64,000 bases of DNA from positions 3,225,185 through 3,289,184 of the forward strand of contig NC_030986.1 in assembly GCF_000149955.1 (NCBI RefSeq), written 5' to 3'. The notes beneath the pieces were generated by a model. The model was not told the origin of the DNA. It was given only the letters and a program-made list of their open reading frames with translations, and searched no databases. The position numbers were made by a program, and so were the translations under genes. Shown here piece by piece: positions 1-12,081 of the stretch (its first letter is position 1; every line of letters starts with the position of its first letter). The stretch comes from Fusarium oxysporum f. sp. lycopersici 4287. Its lineage: Eukaryota > Ascomycota > Sordariomycetes > Hypocreales > Nectriaceae.

Positions 1-363
1 TCTTGTCGCTGCTGGCTGGGAAGGGCGCGGGCCATCGCTTGATAGCGAGCCGCCAAAAAGGGTCGTCTGACGCCAGTTTCCGGAACTTGTTCGATTGAAC
101 CCTGTTCGAGGGGCTGGACCAGCTGGGGCTGCTACAGACACATTCGATCTCGACTGTGGCTCTGGGGATGAGAATGCATCTGAGGGGAGATCCTCCAACT
201 CCAAAGCTGCCACAGCTGCAGAGTTTGGCCTGTTTGAGGGTTGCGATACTACTGCATGTAAAGCTTTTCTGTTGCCTTGTCCGTTCATAGAAGACGAGAC
301 TTGATCAAGAGCGGTAATGAAATCCTCATCAGCGATGTCATCGTCGAACTCATCACTGTCCAT
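1..363 (-). CDS. MPH1: MPH1-type DNA helicase, N-terminal part only
   Basis: The reverse strand from the ATG at 363 is open for 121 codons to the window edge. It begins MDSDEFDDDIADEDF, then has a Ser/Pro-rich low-complexity stretch with LEDLPSDAFSSPEP and, near residue 100, RQTTLFGG. An acidic start followed by an RQTTLFG-like box is what I know of fungal Mph1/FANCM helicase N-termini. Mph1 is a 3'-5' DNA helicase that unwinds D-loops and branched DNA in error-free repair. The helicase motifs would lie beyond the left edge, so the call rests on the N-terminus alone. It is divergent from MEX67, with about 1.26 kb between the two starts. No intron is needed in the visible part. Confidence 0.8.
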   Translation of the reverse strand, partial: MDSDEFDDDIADEDFITALDQVSSSMNGQGNRKALHAVVSQPSNRPNSAAVAALELEDLPSDAFSSPEPQSRSNVSVAAPAGPAPRTGFNRTSSGNWRQTTLFGGSLSSDGPRPSQPAATR

Positions 364-568
364 GGTGGCGAATAAGTGTAGTGACGCGCGGCTTCTCAGT
401 ATGCAGTGATTTGAATCAATAATTAAAACATTCTGGACGATGATGTTGTTTTTCTCCTTGTGATAGTGGTTCCCTGACAAAAACCAGGCACATGCAGATG
501 ATTGATTTAGCTAAGGAAGGCAAGGGCGCGTTGCCCATGTCCGGGTCGCGCTGGGTTAAAACGCGATA

Positions 569-576
569 TCACGTGA
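569..576. promoter_or_regulatory. Palindromic E-box TCACGTGA
   Basis: An 8-bp perfect palindrome containing CACGTG lies 206 bp upstream of the MPH1 ATG. CACGTG is the classic site for Pho4/Cbf1-type bHLH factors. Use in vivo is inference, since single 6-mers occur by chance. Confidence 0.3.
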
Positions 577-593
577 TCCGAGACATATCTGAG

Positions 594-890
594 GCAGGTA
601 CGAAGTAAGGTAGGTATAGCTTAGGTAGGATCTTTCCAGCTTTGACAATGTCTAACTCAGGTCCAACATTGAACTTAGGTACCTAAGTTTAGTAGGTATA
701 AGGTAGGTACCTGGTAGGTTGGCTAGCTGAGAAATACATCATCAGGCCATCAATGCGCAGTGTTTGGAAAACCCTAAGGTAAGGTAGGTGTACCTTAGGT
801 ACGCAAAGTCTTTCTCGTACTTCCTTTGGAAGCACTTACTTTTCGCTCTTTACATGTGAAGCAAAGTAGATACTAGGTACCTTTGTAAGG
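594..890. repeat. TAGGTACC/AGGTAGGTA-rich tract
   Basis: Many overlapping AGGTAGGTA, TTAGGTACC and CCTTAGGTA words occur here, including a perfect 18-bp palindrome at 672-689 centred on GGTACC. Shorter runs of the same words recur near 12620, 13140, 13990, 18750 and 57780. Such words are typical of Sordariomycete intergenic DNA. They are not the telomere repeat TTAGGG. Confidence 0.6.
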
Positions 891-1619
891 TAATCGATCC
901 TTGTTTTCCATTTAGGTTCCGAATTTACGCCGTTTGGCTTTCTGGTAAGTTAACCGCTAATTTGGCCAAATCAGGTAGTGAGGCTGCCTGGTCGAGTGCC
1001 TTTTATGCTCGCCAGGGTTAGTGGGGCCTTCGTAAAACGTCACAGCTTGCTTCGCGAAGAGAACTTCTTTGTCTTCGACAACATTTTACCTTCTTCCTCA
1101 CGTATTGCTTCATCTCCGCACCACAAACGTCGGGGAGCTTGCGCAAATCTTTGTCATCAATCTTCGGCTCTCGCTCTCACGTCGACAGAGATAACGCCGC
1201 CGAATCGTCGCGTCTTATTCATTTCAACTCACTACACTACACAGTCGCACGAATCTCGACCGACCTACACACGCTTGTCCCTGCATTGGTGTAGACCATC
1301 TTCAGGCTGCGATCGCCATCTGAAGGAATCGCGTTTGACGGCTCGAGGCTTGGATTATCATCTGCTGCATCTCTGACTAGCTCTGGTCACCTTCCTCAAC
1401 CACGAACTCGATCACGTTCAGCATTTGAGGTTGTGAGATCACCACACGGCTCCCACAAATTCGCAAGTGCAATCACCTGCGCTTCTGATACCACGCTATA
1501 AAGAAAAACTACATACAGAAAAGGGAAGGAGAAAAAACCAGAAAAACTACAGGCAAGACTACCAAAAAGAAGTGAAGTGAAAAAACCACTATCACTATCT
1601 CGAACCATCACCTACTACT

Positions 1620-3808
1620 ATGGCGCCTCGAGGTCGTCAGAATACCAGCGGGCGCGAGACGCGGAATGCGCGCAAACCAGCTACCACCTCCAGAGGTGGA
1701 ATTCAGAAGCGCAAGGCTGGTCGTGTTGATGGCGATGGCGATTTGGATATGGACAGTGCCGGTCGACGTGCTAAGAAGGCTACCACTGCTGATATCAAAC
1801 CTACTCGGTCCAGTACTCGAACTTCAACACGTGGCGGCCCCTCCAAAAATGCTCAAAATGTGCTGAAACATTTGAGCAGCGGCACCGCTGCATCCCTTGC
1901 CTCTCGCATTTCAAGTGCTTCCTCTGGCAAGGGTCCCAAGACTCGATCTCAAGACATGACAGGCCTGACGGTTCTACGAGTTGGTGGTCTGAAAGAAAGC
2001 AAAGCAGCCAGCAATGCTGGAGGAGGTGTCAACGACCTCCTTGGCTTTATGGAGAGAAAAGCTGGTTCATTCCGAACTGGATCGAAGCGAAAAGTCGCCA
2101 TCAAAAAGGTATGTATCGTCATTGACAGGGCTTCAGGTGCGGAATATTCGACTCGGCTATGCGAGATTCGGAGAACTATTTATCGATCTACCATGCATCC
2201 TGCTATATAATTATACACCCCCGCACCTCAGCTGATGCTATTCAACAACGCCTGCTAACTCACTGTAGCACCATACAGTCGGTGACTACGTCTACATAGG
2301 AGCGAGTGGGGAGGATGCTTCCGAATTAATCAAGCTCAACACATTCACGTTTGCTGGTGCGCCTTTGGAGGTCATCGAAGTGGACGAAGTCCCGGATAGG
2401 GGCACGGCAATCGAGTCCAAGTCTACTCTAGAGCTCCGTACCAAACTTCAGGAAATTCTAAGTTCTCGATATCTTGGCACCAACAAGCTTCTCAATTTGG
2501 ATGCCCTTGCTTCAGACGCAAACCTCGTCACTTTGGGCATGTTTGAGAGTCGAGAACGTGCTCTGAAGACATTCAGGGGACTCATGGCTGTCTGCGAGAG
2601 TCTTTTCAAGACGGATAAGGAGAAGCAAGATGCAATCGAGAGCATCAGTCTGGCAAACAATAATATCGATGATGTTGGTCAAGTGGAAGTCGTTGCTACA
2701 ACTTTTCCTCGTTTGAAAAATCTCGACATGAGTGGCAACCAGGTGGCTTCAATGCAAGCACTCCAACCATGGAAGGGCAAGTTCAAGTACCTCGAAACCC
2801 TATTCATGACAGGGAATCCCATTGAAACCACAGATCCGAGCTACCCATCAACCCTTCTGGAATGGTTTCCCAGGTTGCAGAACATCAACGGTACCCAACT
2901 ACGCACCCTGGAGCAGATTGCTGAGCAGGAGGCTGCCCTTAGGCCTAAGCCAATTCCCCAGAACGGTCCTGATTTCAGGGATGTCGGTGGTATTGGCGAA
3001 AACTTCCTCTTGGAATTTTTTGCGGCATATGACAGCGACCGACCTGGCCTTGCGTCGAGGTTATACGACGAAGACAGTCGATTTTCTATATCGGTTGACA
3101 CACGAGCTGCTCCGGATCCCAACGCTGCTGCACCTATGTCTTGGGCTTCGTATATCAAACTATCGCGGAATTTGACAAAAATCACCATGCCGAACCCTCG
3201 CATCCAACGACTCTTCCGTGGCACTGCTAGCATTCAGGATGCTTGGAAGACCCTTCCCCTTACTCGACACCCCGACATCAAAGTGGAAATCAACAAGTAC
3301 ATCATGGATTGCCATCCTTTACAGGGACTTGTCGACCCCAGCGGCCAGAGCTCCGGAGGCGTCGATGGCTTGATAATTGCAGTGCACGGTGAGTTCGAGG
3401 AGCAGGACCCCAATACCAATGCTACGGGAAAGCGAAGCTTCTCCCGTACGTTCGTCCTTGGACCCGCAAAGCCAGGGCAGGGGGTCATCCGAGTCGTTAG
3501 CGACATGCTGTCGCTTCGAACATACAGTCTACTCCCCAACGTGTTCGCAGCGCCTGCCTCAATTCCTACTACGGCACCAGCCGATCAACACCAAGCAATG
3601 ATCACCGAGTTATGCAAGCAAACGGGCATGACACCCCAATACTCCGAGATGTGTCTTACCCAAGTGAATTGGGAATTCGACCAGGCTTTGGTAATATTTA
3701 ACGAGAAGAAGGTATGGGTCTCATTTATCATGAAAGCGGGTACGGAGGACTAACAAATTCCAGTCACAACTTCCAGCTGAGGCTTTTGCTACGATGATTG
3801 GCTCATAG
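1620..3808 (+). CDS. MEX67: mRNA export factor MEX67 (NXF1/TAP family)
   Basis: Exons inferred: 1620-2108, 2269-3711, 3764-3808, giving about 658 aa, a normal fungal Mex67 length. Intron 1 (160 bp) is GTATGT...CACTGTAG with CTAAC; intron 2 (52 bp) is GTATGG...TTCCAG with CTAAC. The order is: a basic Arg/Gly-rich N-terminus (RNA binding), an RNP-like segment around 115-200, leucine-rich repeats about 286-380 (LKNLDMSGN and LETLFMTGNPI), an NTF2-like domain about 405-600 that pairs with Mtr2/p15, and a C-terminal UBA-like TAP-C domain from about 605 ending QLPAEAFATMIGS. The protein carries mature mRNPs through the nuclear pore by binding FG nucleoporins. The last exon codes only 14 residues and completes the TAP-C helix. 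Confidence 0.97.
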
Positions 3809-6800
3809 GATGGCTGGCCCAGCATCGAGGCTGTGGACCCAACTACGACAGGACGATACGGAAACATGCAGTGTGTTTAGGGTTCTCACAAGGTTGGGGG
3901 AAGAATGGACAATTATATCAAAAGGAGTGGGTAGAAATTAGATTAACAGCGATGGTTTGCAGCACTGTTGGAGTTTATTGGTCCATGCGGATATTTGCAT
4001 CATAAGTGGTTATAGGCGATACTATTTGAGATTCGGATCCAGGAAGACTTCGGTTTGGTGAGGAAAGGCAGGCAGTTTGCATAAATTATAATGAAATACC
4101 GTTACAGAATGAAGACGCTGTATTTATATGTTCTCCTTGGTCTAAGCCCTCTACTATATCGGGAATGGGTTATAACCCGTTCGGAATTGTGTTATAGGTC
4201 AGGTTTCGGCTGCAATCGTGTTCTGGTACCTGACAGGGTCGCTCATACTCGCGTTTATACCTATGGAGGGAGTATCGCGAGGAAATGAACGTACAGACCT
4301 GGCCAAGCAACTAACAATTGTAATGTACACTGTATATACCTAAATCCCATTGGATGGCCATCATTCTTCATTTGTTTCGATTGGTTAGGCTTGCTCCATA
4401 ATCCAAATAGAACACAGACCATACACTTTCTACATTGGTAATAAACTGACAACTACCTGAGTTTTGTTTTTGTTTTCCCATAGGCAGTATAGGGTAACAT
4501 CGATCCATCTGTCTGCCAATAGTTACATGAGTATTGGTTTCAGGTGACTATTATTCAATCATATGATATCTAAATTAATCGTCTCTTGCTAACCTACTCA
4601 ATGCAAAGAGGAACCGCCACCGGTGAGTGGTCTCCCAGCCTACGATTCGTTCATTAGTATAATCCGTGGCTATACCTTTAGATTTAACGGGTTCGTTGCG
4701 ATGATCTACTGAATGCCCTTGATGAATTTCGCCCCACCGGAATACTAAACACGTTCACTGCTACAAAATATCTAGTAGTTACAGGCGACGATTCATTTCG
4801 TGATATAGTATGCACATATTCGAATAGGAAGTTATTGCTGGCCACTAAACTTATGGAAAGAGAGTGCATCGATGGAACGTTATTCACCTTCGCCTCTAAC
4901 TGAGGTACTTGGCGTTGCATCACACCATCTTGCGAATATCCGAGAAAGTAGGCCTGCCATTTGCTCCATTGGTTTATTTCATGACTAGGTAAACAATCAA
5001 TACCTAGGTAGGTAGCGAGGAGGTTAGTAGAAGTTGACCGGTGTTAGCGAGCACAAGACGTGTGTATGTTTTCAATGTCCAAGATACCTAGACAATTGGC
5101 TCAATCCAATGACATACAGGCCCATCCCTTGAAGATGAACCAAGATCATAATACGGAGTATCGCCAGGGTATATGCATATTAGAAGAAATCGTCATCTGA
5201 AAGGACAATGAGCATTAACAAGTAATTCATGAGGTACTCGCCGATTTGGGTGTTCCAATTCAATCAACATGTTCACACGCGGCTTTTGTCAAGACCGTTC
5301 TTGCTGAAAATCGTACACGAGAGGAAATACCTATGCAGGTTCATGCGAGCAATTCGAGAAGGGCAGGTGAAAAGAATCCAAGCTCTTATTAGCCTCGATA
5401 GGGGACCAGGGTCCTCAGGTTGGGTGCGCAATGGCGCGTTTCATATCGAGAATTGTGGGTTTAGCCTAGGACCCCAGCTAGGGGAGGCAAGAAAGCTTAG
5501 GACCTTGACCCTAGACGACAAAAATGTTCAGGGAACTTATCCCAAGCTCAGGGGACTCTTTACTGAGTTTATTTTGACATCCTCTTCTAATGTCTCAAGT
5601 TTTCTTGCTCCCCGAGGCCCAGCGAGCACTTACTGCAACAATTGGCGGGATACTAGATCGAAGTGTCGAAGCAGACATGGCCAATTAATGGGAGGGGTTG
5701 TCCGAGTTAGAGAGAGCCAGGTCAGGCTGGCCATGGACATCATTATCACTGATAATCTCTGACTCTCAACATCAGATACCCTGGTCCACGTAGCCCAACG
5801 AGTGTGGTATTGTGTGAGAAAGGAACGAAGCGAAACACAAACGTGTACACAGCCCAAGCACCATTCAATTCTCGTATTTGCTCATCTCTGCTGGTGACCT
5901 ATAATGTTCGGCTCGCCGGGTTTGCTACGGGCGCGAATTCTCAAGAGTGTGGTCTAACATTGTACTTACGCAGATAATTGCCTACCCTACCAAAAGTGTG
6001 TGAGATATCCATTGCATTACTGCCATGCATGTCTTATGAAAGCCTGCAGGTTCTTATATGAAGATGTGATACCTGAAATACCATGCCAACGACGTTTCTT
6101 CCATAATGGCATTGATATTGATGACTCGGTACGGAGTACTTAACGTTTATATAACATCCCGAACCTATAACGTCGTCGCTTGACTGACAAAAGTGACGAA
6201 CTTGTGAGCTTCTAGTGGTTGCCCCTATTTTAATCTCTTCAAGCCCAGGGTGGATGCACGGGCCGCGCGCCTCTTTTAGAACAGACCTCGTTAGTACCCC
6301 TGATTCGAGTGGAGGTGTTATTGCTGCCCTGTAACATTTCACAATGCCCCGACGTCTCTGAAATGGGCATTCCATGCCACCAATGATATGTTGCATTGGC
6401 TGTGAGGAGCCCCTGCCACTGGGCGTCAGGAAGCGTTTGGTAAGAGTAGCACCAACCAATAAGAGACCATAACCCCTGGGCGGGAAGACCAGCCTCTTGT
6501 GGAGGGAGCGAGGGACCCACTGTACCTGCAGTTACTGGATTTTGTATGGATCGTCGCTGGCTGCTGAACTCTGTTGGCACTGGCGTCTCACTTCTGGTCT
6601 CAACTCCGCCACTGCCCAAGCTCACGATAACAAGAGAATCGCAACAAATCACAACTTGGGATCAGCAATTGCCGAATCACAGACGGACAGCACGCCCTAG
6701 AAGTGCGCCGAGCTATCGTCATAATACCACGTTCAGTCCTAGCAAGATTGCTCATGGCTCGTGTGGTGCGATGCGGCGTACTCAGTGGTTGCTTGCAGGA

Positions 6801-7686
6801 CCACGAGCGTCAGACCCCTGCTCATTTGTGTCTGTCAACTCATATCCATGACATTTTTGCCTGTCTCTAAGACTCCGCCTTGGACAAGGTCACCCCAGTC
6901 ACGACTCTCCACTACGAGCTCGTGTCATACGTCTCGTCCCCCCAGCGCTGTATTTGCTCTCTTCTCTCTCTTTTCTCCTGGATCATCTGCTTTGCTTTGG
7001 TTTTGTCTGCTCTTTTTCCCGCGCTTGTCTCTGCCACACCCATTCCAGGCCTCGCAACACCGTCTGGTACGATAACGTCGAGGTTTACTGCCAATCGTCG
7101 GACTCCCTCCTTTTACCTATAGCGCCAAATTGCACGCTTGACTTGCATTCCCGTCGTTTGGCTTGAGAGCGATATCGACCAAGCGTACGACAGACATCTA
7201 CCCTCCCGAACCGAACACCTCATCTTTCGCCTTCGAATACGACTGCCACTTCGATTTTTGAAGTAGATCACAGCGATTTCCTCTACGTCGGCGTCTTTGT
7301 CACTCTCGCACCTGTGGTGTTGAGAACTCAGCCACCTTTCCACTCCTTTCGACACCAACACTTTCTTGCTGCATCCGGCCAGCTCTCCCCAGGCATCGGG
7401 TTCATCAGATCGTCGCCACATCCGTTAGCTTCAACTCTGTCTGCTTGCGAATAACTTGATTCATTCCTTACCCGTGACGACCTGTCTTTCAGCGACGTGT
7501 GTATTCTCTTGGCCTTCCAAGAATTGAACTTCCTTTCCGACAGTCTTGACCACTGCTGGCTTCTGACTTGGCCTTCGATTCGATTTGCGACGCGAACACC
7601 AACTGACGAACTTTCGAACCCGTCATGCCATCGAAATCATATTAATTTGTTCTCAAGATTGTGATTGACTGGGAACCTTTGCCGCG
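3809..7686. other. Gene-free region of 3.9 kb
   Basis: The first part holds the MEX67 3' end and an AT-rich stretch (about 3880-5250). It contains the palindrome GGGTTATAACCC at 4167-4178, two TACGGAGTA words (5152-5160 and 6130-6138) and the fold-back repeat at 5481-5613. From about 6870 the DNA turns CT-rich and serves as the promoter and long 5' leader of the kelch gene. The open frames here (for example 5229-5762, 177 codons) have composition like random translation and no family resemblance. Confidence 0.6.
5481..5613 (+). repeat. Fold-back (MITE-like) element, copy A
   Basis: A 133-bp element starts GGGGAGGCAAGAAAGCTTAGG and ends ...CAAGTTTTCTTGCTCCCC. The ends are inverted repeats of each other with one single-base gap, and the similarity continues inward for roughly 50 bp per arm, so the whole unit can fold into a hairpin. 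A second, diverged copy in the opposite orientation lies at about 12082-12231. There is no coding capacity. I could not identify a target-site duplication. Confidence 0.6.
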
Positions 7687-9924
7687 ATGAGTTTACCTGA
7701 GCCGCCGTCCTCGCTGGACAATGGTTGCTCTGTTGTCCACGACAACATCCTTTATGTTTTTACGCCAACTGCTTTCTTGTCGCTACCGCTTGAGGAGGGT
7801 GCAGAATGGAAGAAGTTGAAGATGGGAGAACAAGTTACCGGAGGAGCCTGTGTGGGAACTGATGCAGCGCTATTCATTATCGGAGGTAGTGGTGGTCAAG
7901 CTGACTACAATGGTCTGCAAAAATACGTTTTCGCCGACAAGAAGTGGGAGACGCTGCCTATTGATGACACAGCCTTCCGAAATTTACAACACCACGGTGC
8001 TGCCTATATCAAGAATACCGACCAGATAGTCGTCTCTGGCGGTAGTCAGGACGGCAGAGAAACACCTTCGGATACCTCACGATACTTCGCCGCCTCAGGA
8101 CCATATATCCTCCAGAGCGCAGCGGGATCTGCCGCGTCTGTCAATCCCATTCTTCTGGCCTGGTCCGATGCCGAAGTCTGCCTGCTTGGTGGTAGTGACT
8201 GGAACACGCAAGTTTTACTCTTCAACGCCGCAACAAGTTGGAGAACAACGGGCATCACGCTGTCCACGCCTGTCGCGGCTTCCAGCAAAGCCATGCTTGT
8301 TCAGGGCGACGATGGCTCCAAGAGTCTTTACGTTTTCGATCTCTCAGTCAGTCCCAACAAAGTTCACCGCTATGTTGTTTGGGGTGACAACAATGCGCCT
8401 GGCCAAAATGCTGCGGATCAAAACGTGAAGCGTGACCTGTCCCTGAATGACTGGCCTGAGTATAACTCGACACTAGCCCCTACGACAGCACGCTCCGATT
8501 ACTCGATGGCACAGGACTCAAATGGCAGAGTTGTGTTTGTTGGTGGCAACAAAGATAAGCCTCTCGCCTTCTTTGACATGAAGGAGAACTCCTGGCTTGA
8601 TGCCTCTGGAATTGTAGGTGACGAGTCACAGAAAATTCTCTCGGCGGAATCTACCACTGGAACCAAGACCAGAACCAGCACTACCAAGACATCATCGACT
8701 GAATCATCCACAAAAACCAAGTCTGTCAGCAGCGATTTGTCATCGACATTAGTGACGTCGACTACCTCAGCAACAGCCACCGACGATTCATTCTCATCGG
8801 CGACCATCTCCGATTCTAGCTCTGCTACCAACAGTGACATCGCGCCGGTTGGCGGTGCCAGTAGTGATGACAAATCTGGCCTTAGTTCCAATGCTATACT
8901 GGGTATCACACTAGGCACGATCTTGGGCTTCATTGCTGTGCTCATGGTCATTCTGTTGCTCTTGCGCCGCCGTAAGAAGACCCGTCAACCATCGCCTGAG
9001 AACACGCAGCCGAGACACGATTTCCCCTCTGATGAGAAGGATCCCATGGGGCTTGGTGGCGGCCCTGTGTCACCCTTCCGCGGCCACCACTCCAACATGT
9101 CACAAGAATCATTCTCATCTATGGCGATTCTGATGGGCCGTGCTGGCAAGAACAAGCCCGGTATTTCTCGCAATCTGAGCAACGGCACCAACCGTAGTTC
9201 CGTCAGCACTGAACACAAGCAACTTAAATCTACCATTGGTAAACCAGTCCTGCAGGAAATGCAACACCCTGTATTACAAGGACAAGACACCCGCGGAGTG
9301 GCTTTTGATCCAACTGTTGCCGAGCCTCGACCTCGGAATGGACCCCTCGAGACACAGGACGGTTTGCGAAGGAGCTCAGGCTGGAACCGATACTGGTCAG
9401 GCGGTAGTGCTCTTCAGATCTTAGGATTCGGCTCTTCTAAGAGAAACACTGTCGGCTCTGATAGCGACTCGCACTACTCAGATGCGATCCCGCATCGAAA
9501 CCCTCGTGTTACGCAAGATTCAGCAACTGTGCCCCCTCTGAACTTCGAATTCCGCCCTGAGATGAACCGAGTCAATTCTGGAAGCCCTGTCGTCGCCGAG
9601 TATAATAAGAACATTCCTTTCAGAGACGGTGTCGCTGGCAAAATCGAGCGCCCTATCTCAAAGGCATCCTCTGGCTACTCCAGCGGCATTCCCGAGAGCG
9701 TGAACGAGACGTGGGACCCTGATCATAAAGACAAACCTTGGGGCACAGACCGAGCGACTAGCAGCATTTATAACCCAAGCTTTTACTTCGGTGCACCTTT
9801 GTCTCCACGGGTCCCACCACCTCAGACACCCCCATCTGGAGTAAGCACGCAGCCTCAGCTCGCAATGGCCTCACAGTCATCAGATATGAGCTGGTTGAAC
9901 CTCGGTGACCGCTCTCGTCAGTAG
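7687..9924 (+). CDS. Membrane-anchored kelch/beta-propeller protein
   Basis: A single-exon gene of 745 aa. Residues 1-320 carry kelch-like repeats (for example ALFIIGGSGGQ, VVSGGSQ, VCLLGGSDW, VVFVGGNKDK), expected to fold as a beta-propeller. A Ser/Thr-rich stalk (about 325-395) follows, then one transmembrane segment (about 401-427, ILGITLGTILGFIAVLMVILLLL) with an RRRKK stop-transfer, and a long Ser/Pro-rich tail of about 315 residues with many potential phosphosites. No clear signal peptide is seen, so the orientation is inferred from the basic residues after the membrane helix. Similar fungal proteins are, as I recall, often labelled a CLF1 splicing factor in databases; nothing here supports that. 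The partner or ligand is unknown. Confidence 0.88.
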   Translation: MSLPEPPSSLDNGCSVVHDNILYVFTPTAFLSLPLEEGAEWKKLKMGEQVTGGACVGTDAALFIIGGSGGQADYNGLQKYVFADKKWETLPIDDTAFRNLQHHGAAYIKNTDQIVVSGGSQDGRETPSDTSRYFAASGPYILQSAAGSAASVNPILLAWSDAEVCLLGGSDWNTQVLLFNAATSWRTTGITLSTPVAASSKAMLVQGDDGSKSLYVFDLSVSPNKVHRYVVWGDNNAPGQNAADQNVKRDLSLNDWPEYNSTLAPTTARSDYSMAQDSNGRVVFVGGNKDKPLAFFDMKENSWLDASGIVGDESQKILSAESTTGTKTRTSTTKTSSTESSTKTKSVSSDLSSTLVTSTTSATATDDSFSSATISDSSSATNSDIAPVGGASSDDKSGLSSNAILGITLGTILGFIAVLMVILLLLRRRKKTRQPSPENTQPRHDFPSDEKDPMGLGGGPVSPFRGHHSNMSQESFSSMAILMGRAGKNKPGISRNLSNGTNRSSVSTEHKQLKSTIGKPVLQEMQHPVLQGQDTRGVAFDPTVAEPRPRNGPLETQDGLRRSSGWNRYWSGGSALQILGFGSSKRNTVGSDSDSHYSDAIPHRNPRVTQDSATVPPLNFEFRPEMNRVNSGSPVVAEYNKNIPFRDGVAGKIERPISKASSGYSSGIPESVNETWDPDHKDKPWGTDRATSSIYNPSFYFGAPLSPRVPPPQTPPSGVSTQPQLAMASQSSDMSWLNLGDRSRQ

Positions 9925-12081
9925 AGCAGCCGCAGTTTTTTATGAACTGATGACGTCTTTGAGTTCTGCATGCACATTGTGAGCTACTAAGATACCCCCA
10001 TCGTGCTTGGCACACGTACCCCTTACAAGCGAATAGTCATTTCAGGTTAAACCCATGGCTTTGAGCATACATAATGCTCTATCACTCTCATTCACTATCT
10101 ACATCTCGGTGTATGTACATATCGGCACACGCACTCAATCACACTCACTACTCCTCTCAGACCTAGTGTCCTTTCGAGAGAAGCTATTTTCTTTTCTTCT
10201 TTTTGATAAAGTATCGCATGAACCGGCATCGGCGTGTGTATCCGCCGGCTTAATCTTGCTCGTATTCATTTGTGTCTTTTTCTTGGCGCCGCTTTCATCC
10301 TGTACATTCTAGACGTGGACCCGGGATTGGTCGTTATTTCCCGTCCTTTTTGTTTCGATCGTTGTTGTTGTTGTTTCTAATGATACCACCATCTCCTGAC
10401 GTATGTAATTGGCTAGTGTAGCAAGAAAAGGGGACCTGGAGGGGATGATCAAGATGATGGAGATATTGGATGGGACCAAAAGAGATGCTGGGTTGAGTTG
10501 AGGTTTGATGATGAGGTGAAGGGGACGTGACTGCTGGCCGAGGTTGAGCGGCGGTAGTCAGTTTTGTTATTTCTTGAGTCATATCTGGATGTGAAGGGAA
10601 GCTGGAGGAAGCCAGGGCTGTCAAGCCGAAATTCCTCGAAACCAAAATATTTGCACAATCTTCTACATTCTGTACCTTCATACATGTGACCTGTGTGATG
10701 TTTCAAACACGACTTGGCTGAAGTATGAACTGGACATCCAGCTAAGTTGTTGAATCTTCTTCGACGGCGAACTCTGGTGTGGCTAGCTAGAGTAAGGGCG
10801 CTGTTGTGTGATATAATATAATTCTCCATTTCATTCTCGCGGTCACCGAACACCTCCCCGCCTTGGAGATTGGCTGTCATCAACACCTTTGTCATGTCCA
10901 GAACCCGACTGATGGGGAATCCATAGTCGTCTCTACACACCATTACCAGCATCAGAGTTTTCGCAAGCGGCGGGCCGAGCCTTGTCTTTGTTATTATGAC
11001 CACGTGCTTCATCAAGCAATTGAAGCTTATTAGTGTATCCTGAATGATGTAACTCGATTCAGAACATGGCTTGATGGAAGATGCGAAACGTAGCTCGCGC
11101 TTATTCTGGAAGTGCTGCCCCTTGGAAAGAAGCTCATGACACGAAAGTTGGTCACGAATCACTCATACAGCTACCTCTCGAACGAAATCCCAATTGCCAT
11201 TGCGCATAGGGACTCATCTACGAAGTGCGCAATTGTATAGTTTTCAGCAGCTTGAAGCGGTACGTCTTGAGACGTGTCTCCATGTATTGTTGAGCCTCAC
11301 CCCCGGGTTCACGTGGGGGCATGTTAAGCGAGGAGCTCGGTGAGTGTTTCTGGTAAGTTGCCTCGCGGTGGGCAAGGGAATAAAGATCTTTGTCTAGTAT
11401 CATGACATTATGACAAGTGGAATCAAGGGTCTACGAGGTTCGTAGATGAATAGATCTAGATCCGAGGAGTTTTGCTCATCATGAATCGATGAACGGAAGA
11501 TGTAGACTATGTGTTGTGTTTAAAACAGTTGATGAAATGGCTGAGCAACACCCATAAGTTCTCATGCCTTGCAGTTAGTCTAACAACGGTATGAAAAACA
11601 TAACGATAATTTCTTTTCTGGCCTTTTCCTACATATGAAGCGCCTGAGACTGCTGGTAGCCTGGTAGTATCTCGTACAGAGTTGCACCAGTTACCCAGTT
11701 GTTGGACGAGCCAGAACGTCCCAGGAAAGTGAGAAATCTCCGGAGGCAGTCGCCTGTAGTAACCGTCTTGGTTGTCATTAACTTTTCGTCCAGTGGGCCC
11801 TAGAGCCAAGCGAAGGATAATGGCGTTTTCAGGGTCTTGTTGGCATCCTGGTTAGTGATGATCAAGCGGCTCTTTGAGTTTGAGAGATTTTCTCAGCCGC
11901 TTAGCTGGTGGCTGTGTTTCTTTGGGATGAGGGTTCAACATGACTGTAGGGACTGGACAATTATGAGCCAAAAACTAGGAAAGGAATCACGTTTGAACTT
12001 AGCCTCGGGTGCTAATCCTTCTGCAATGCAATGCAAGGCACAGATGATAAAGCTTTCTGCAGATTTCTCCGTACCTATCCC

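Larger units (their letters stand above)
364..1619. other. Divergent intergenic region MPH1/MEX67
   Basis: This 1.26 kb separates two divergent starts and must hold both promoters. From about 594 to 890 it is dense in AGGTAGGTA, TAGGTACC and CTTAGGTA words. From about 1070 to 1619 it is CT-rich and then A-rich, like a filamentous-fungal transcription start and 5' leader. An open frame of 132 codons at 978-1376 looks like leader sequence and not a protein. No other gene is seen. Confidence 0.6.

Noticed and set aside
978..1376. Plus-strand open frame of 132 codons
   Set aside because: It lies in the CT-rich leader of MEX67, has low-complexity composition and shows no domain.
5229..5762. Plus-strand open frame of 177 codons
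   Set aside because: It runs across fold-back element A and has no recognisable motif, so it is almost certainly non-coding.
8499..8951. 150-codon antisense frame inside the kelch gene
   Set aside because: A shadow of the Ser/Thr-rich coding stretch on the opposite strand, with no independent evidence.
10449..11162. Minus-strand open frame of 237 codons
   Set aside because: Longer than most chance frames, but the composition is random-like (many His, Arg, Ser, Cys), no domain is seen, and there are no supporting splice or promoter signals. Left uncalled.
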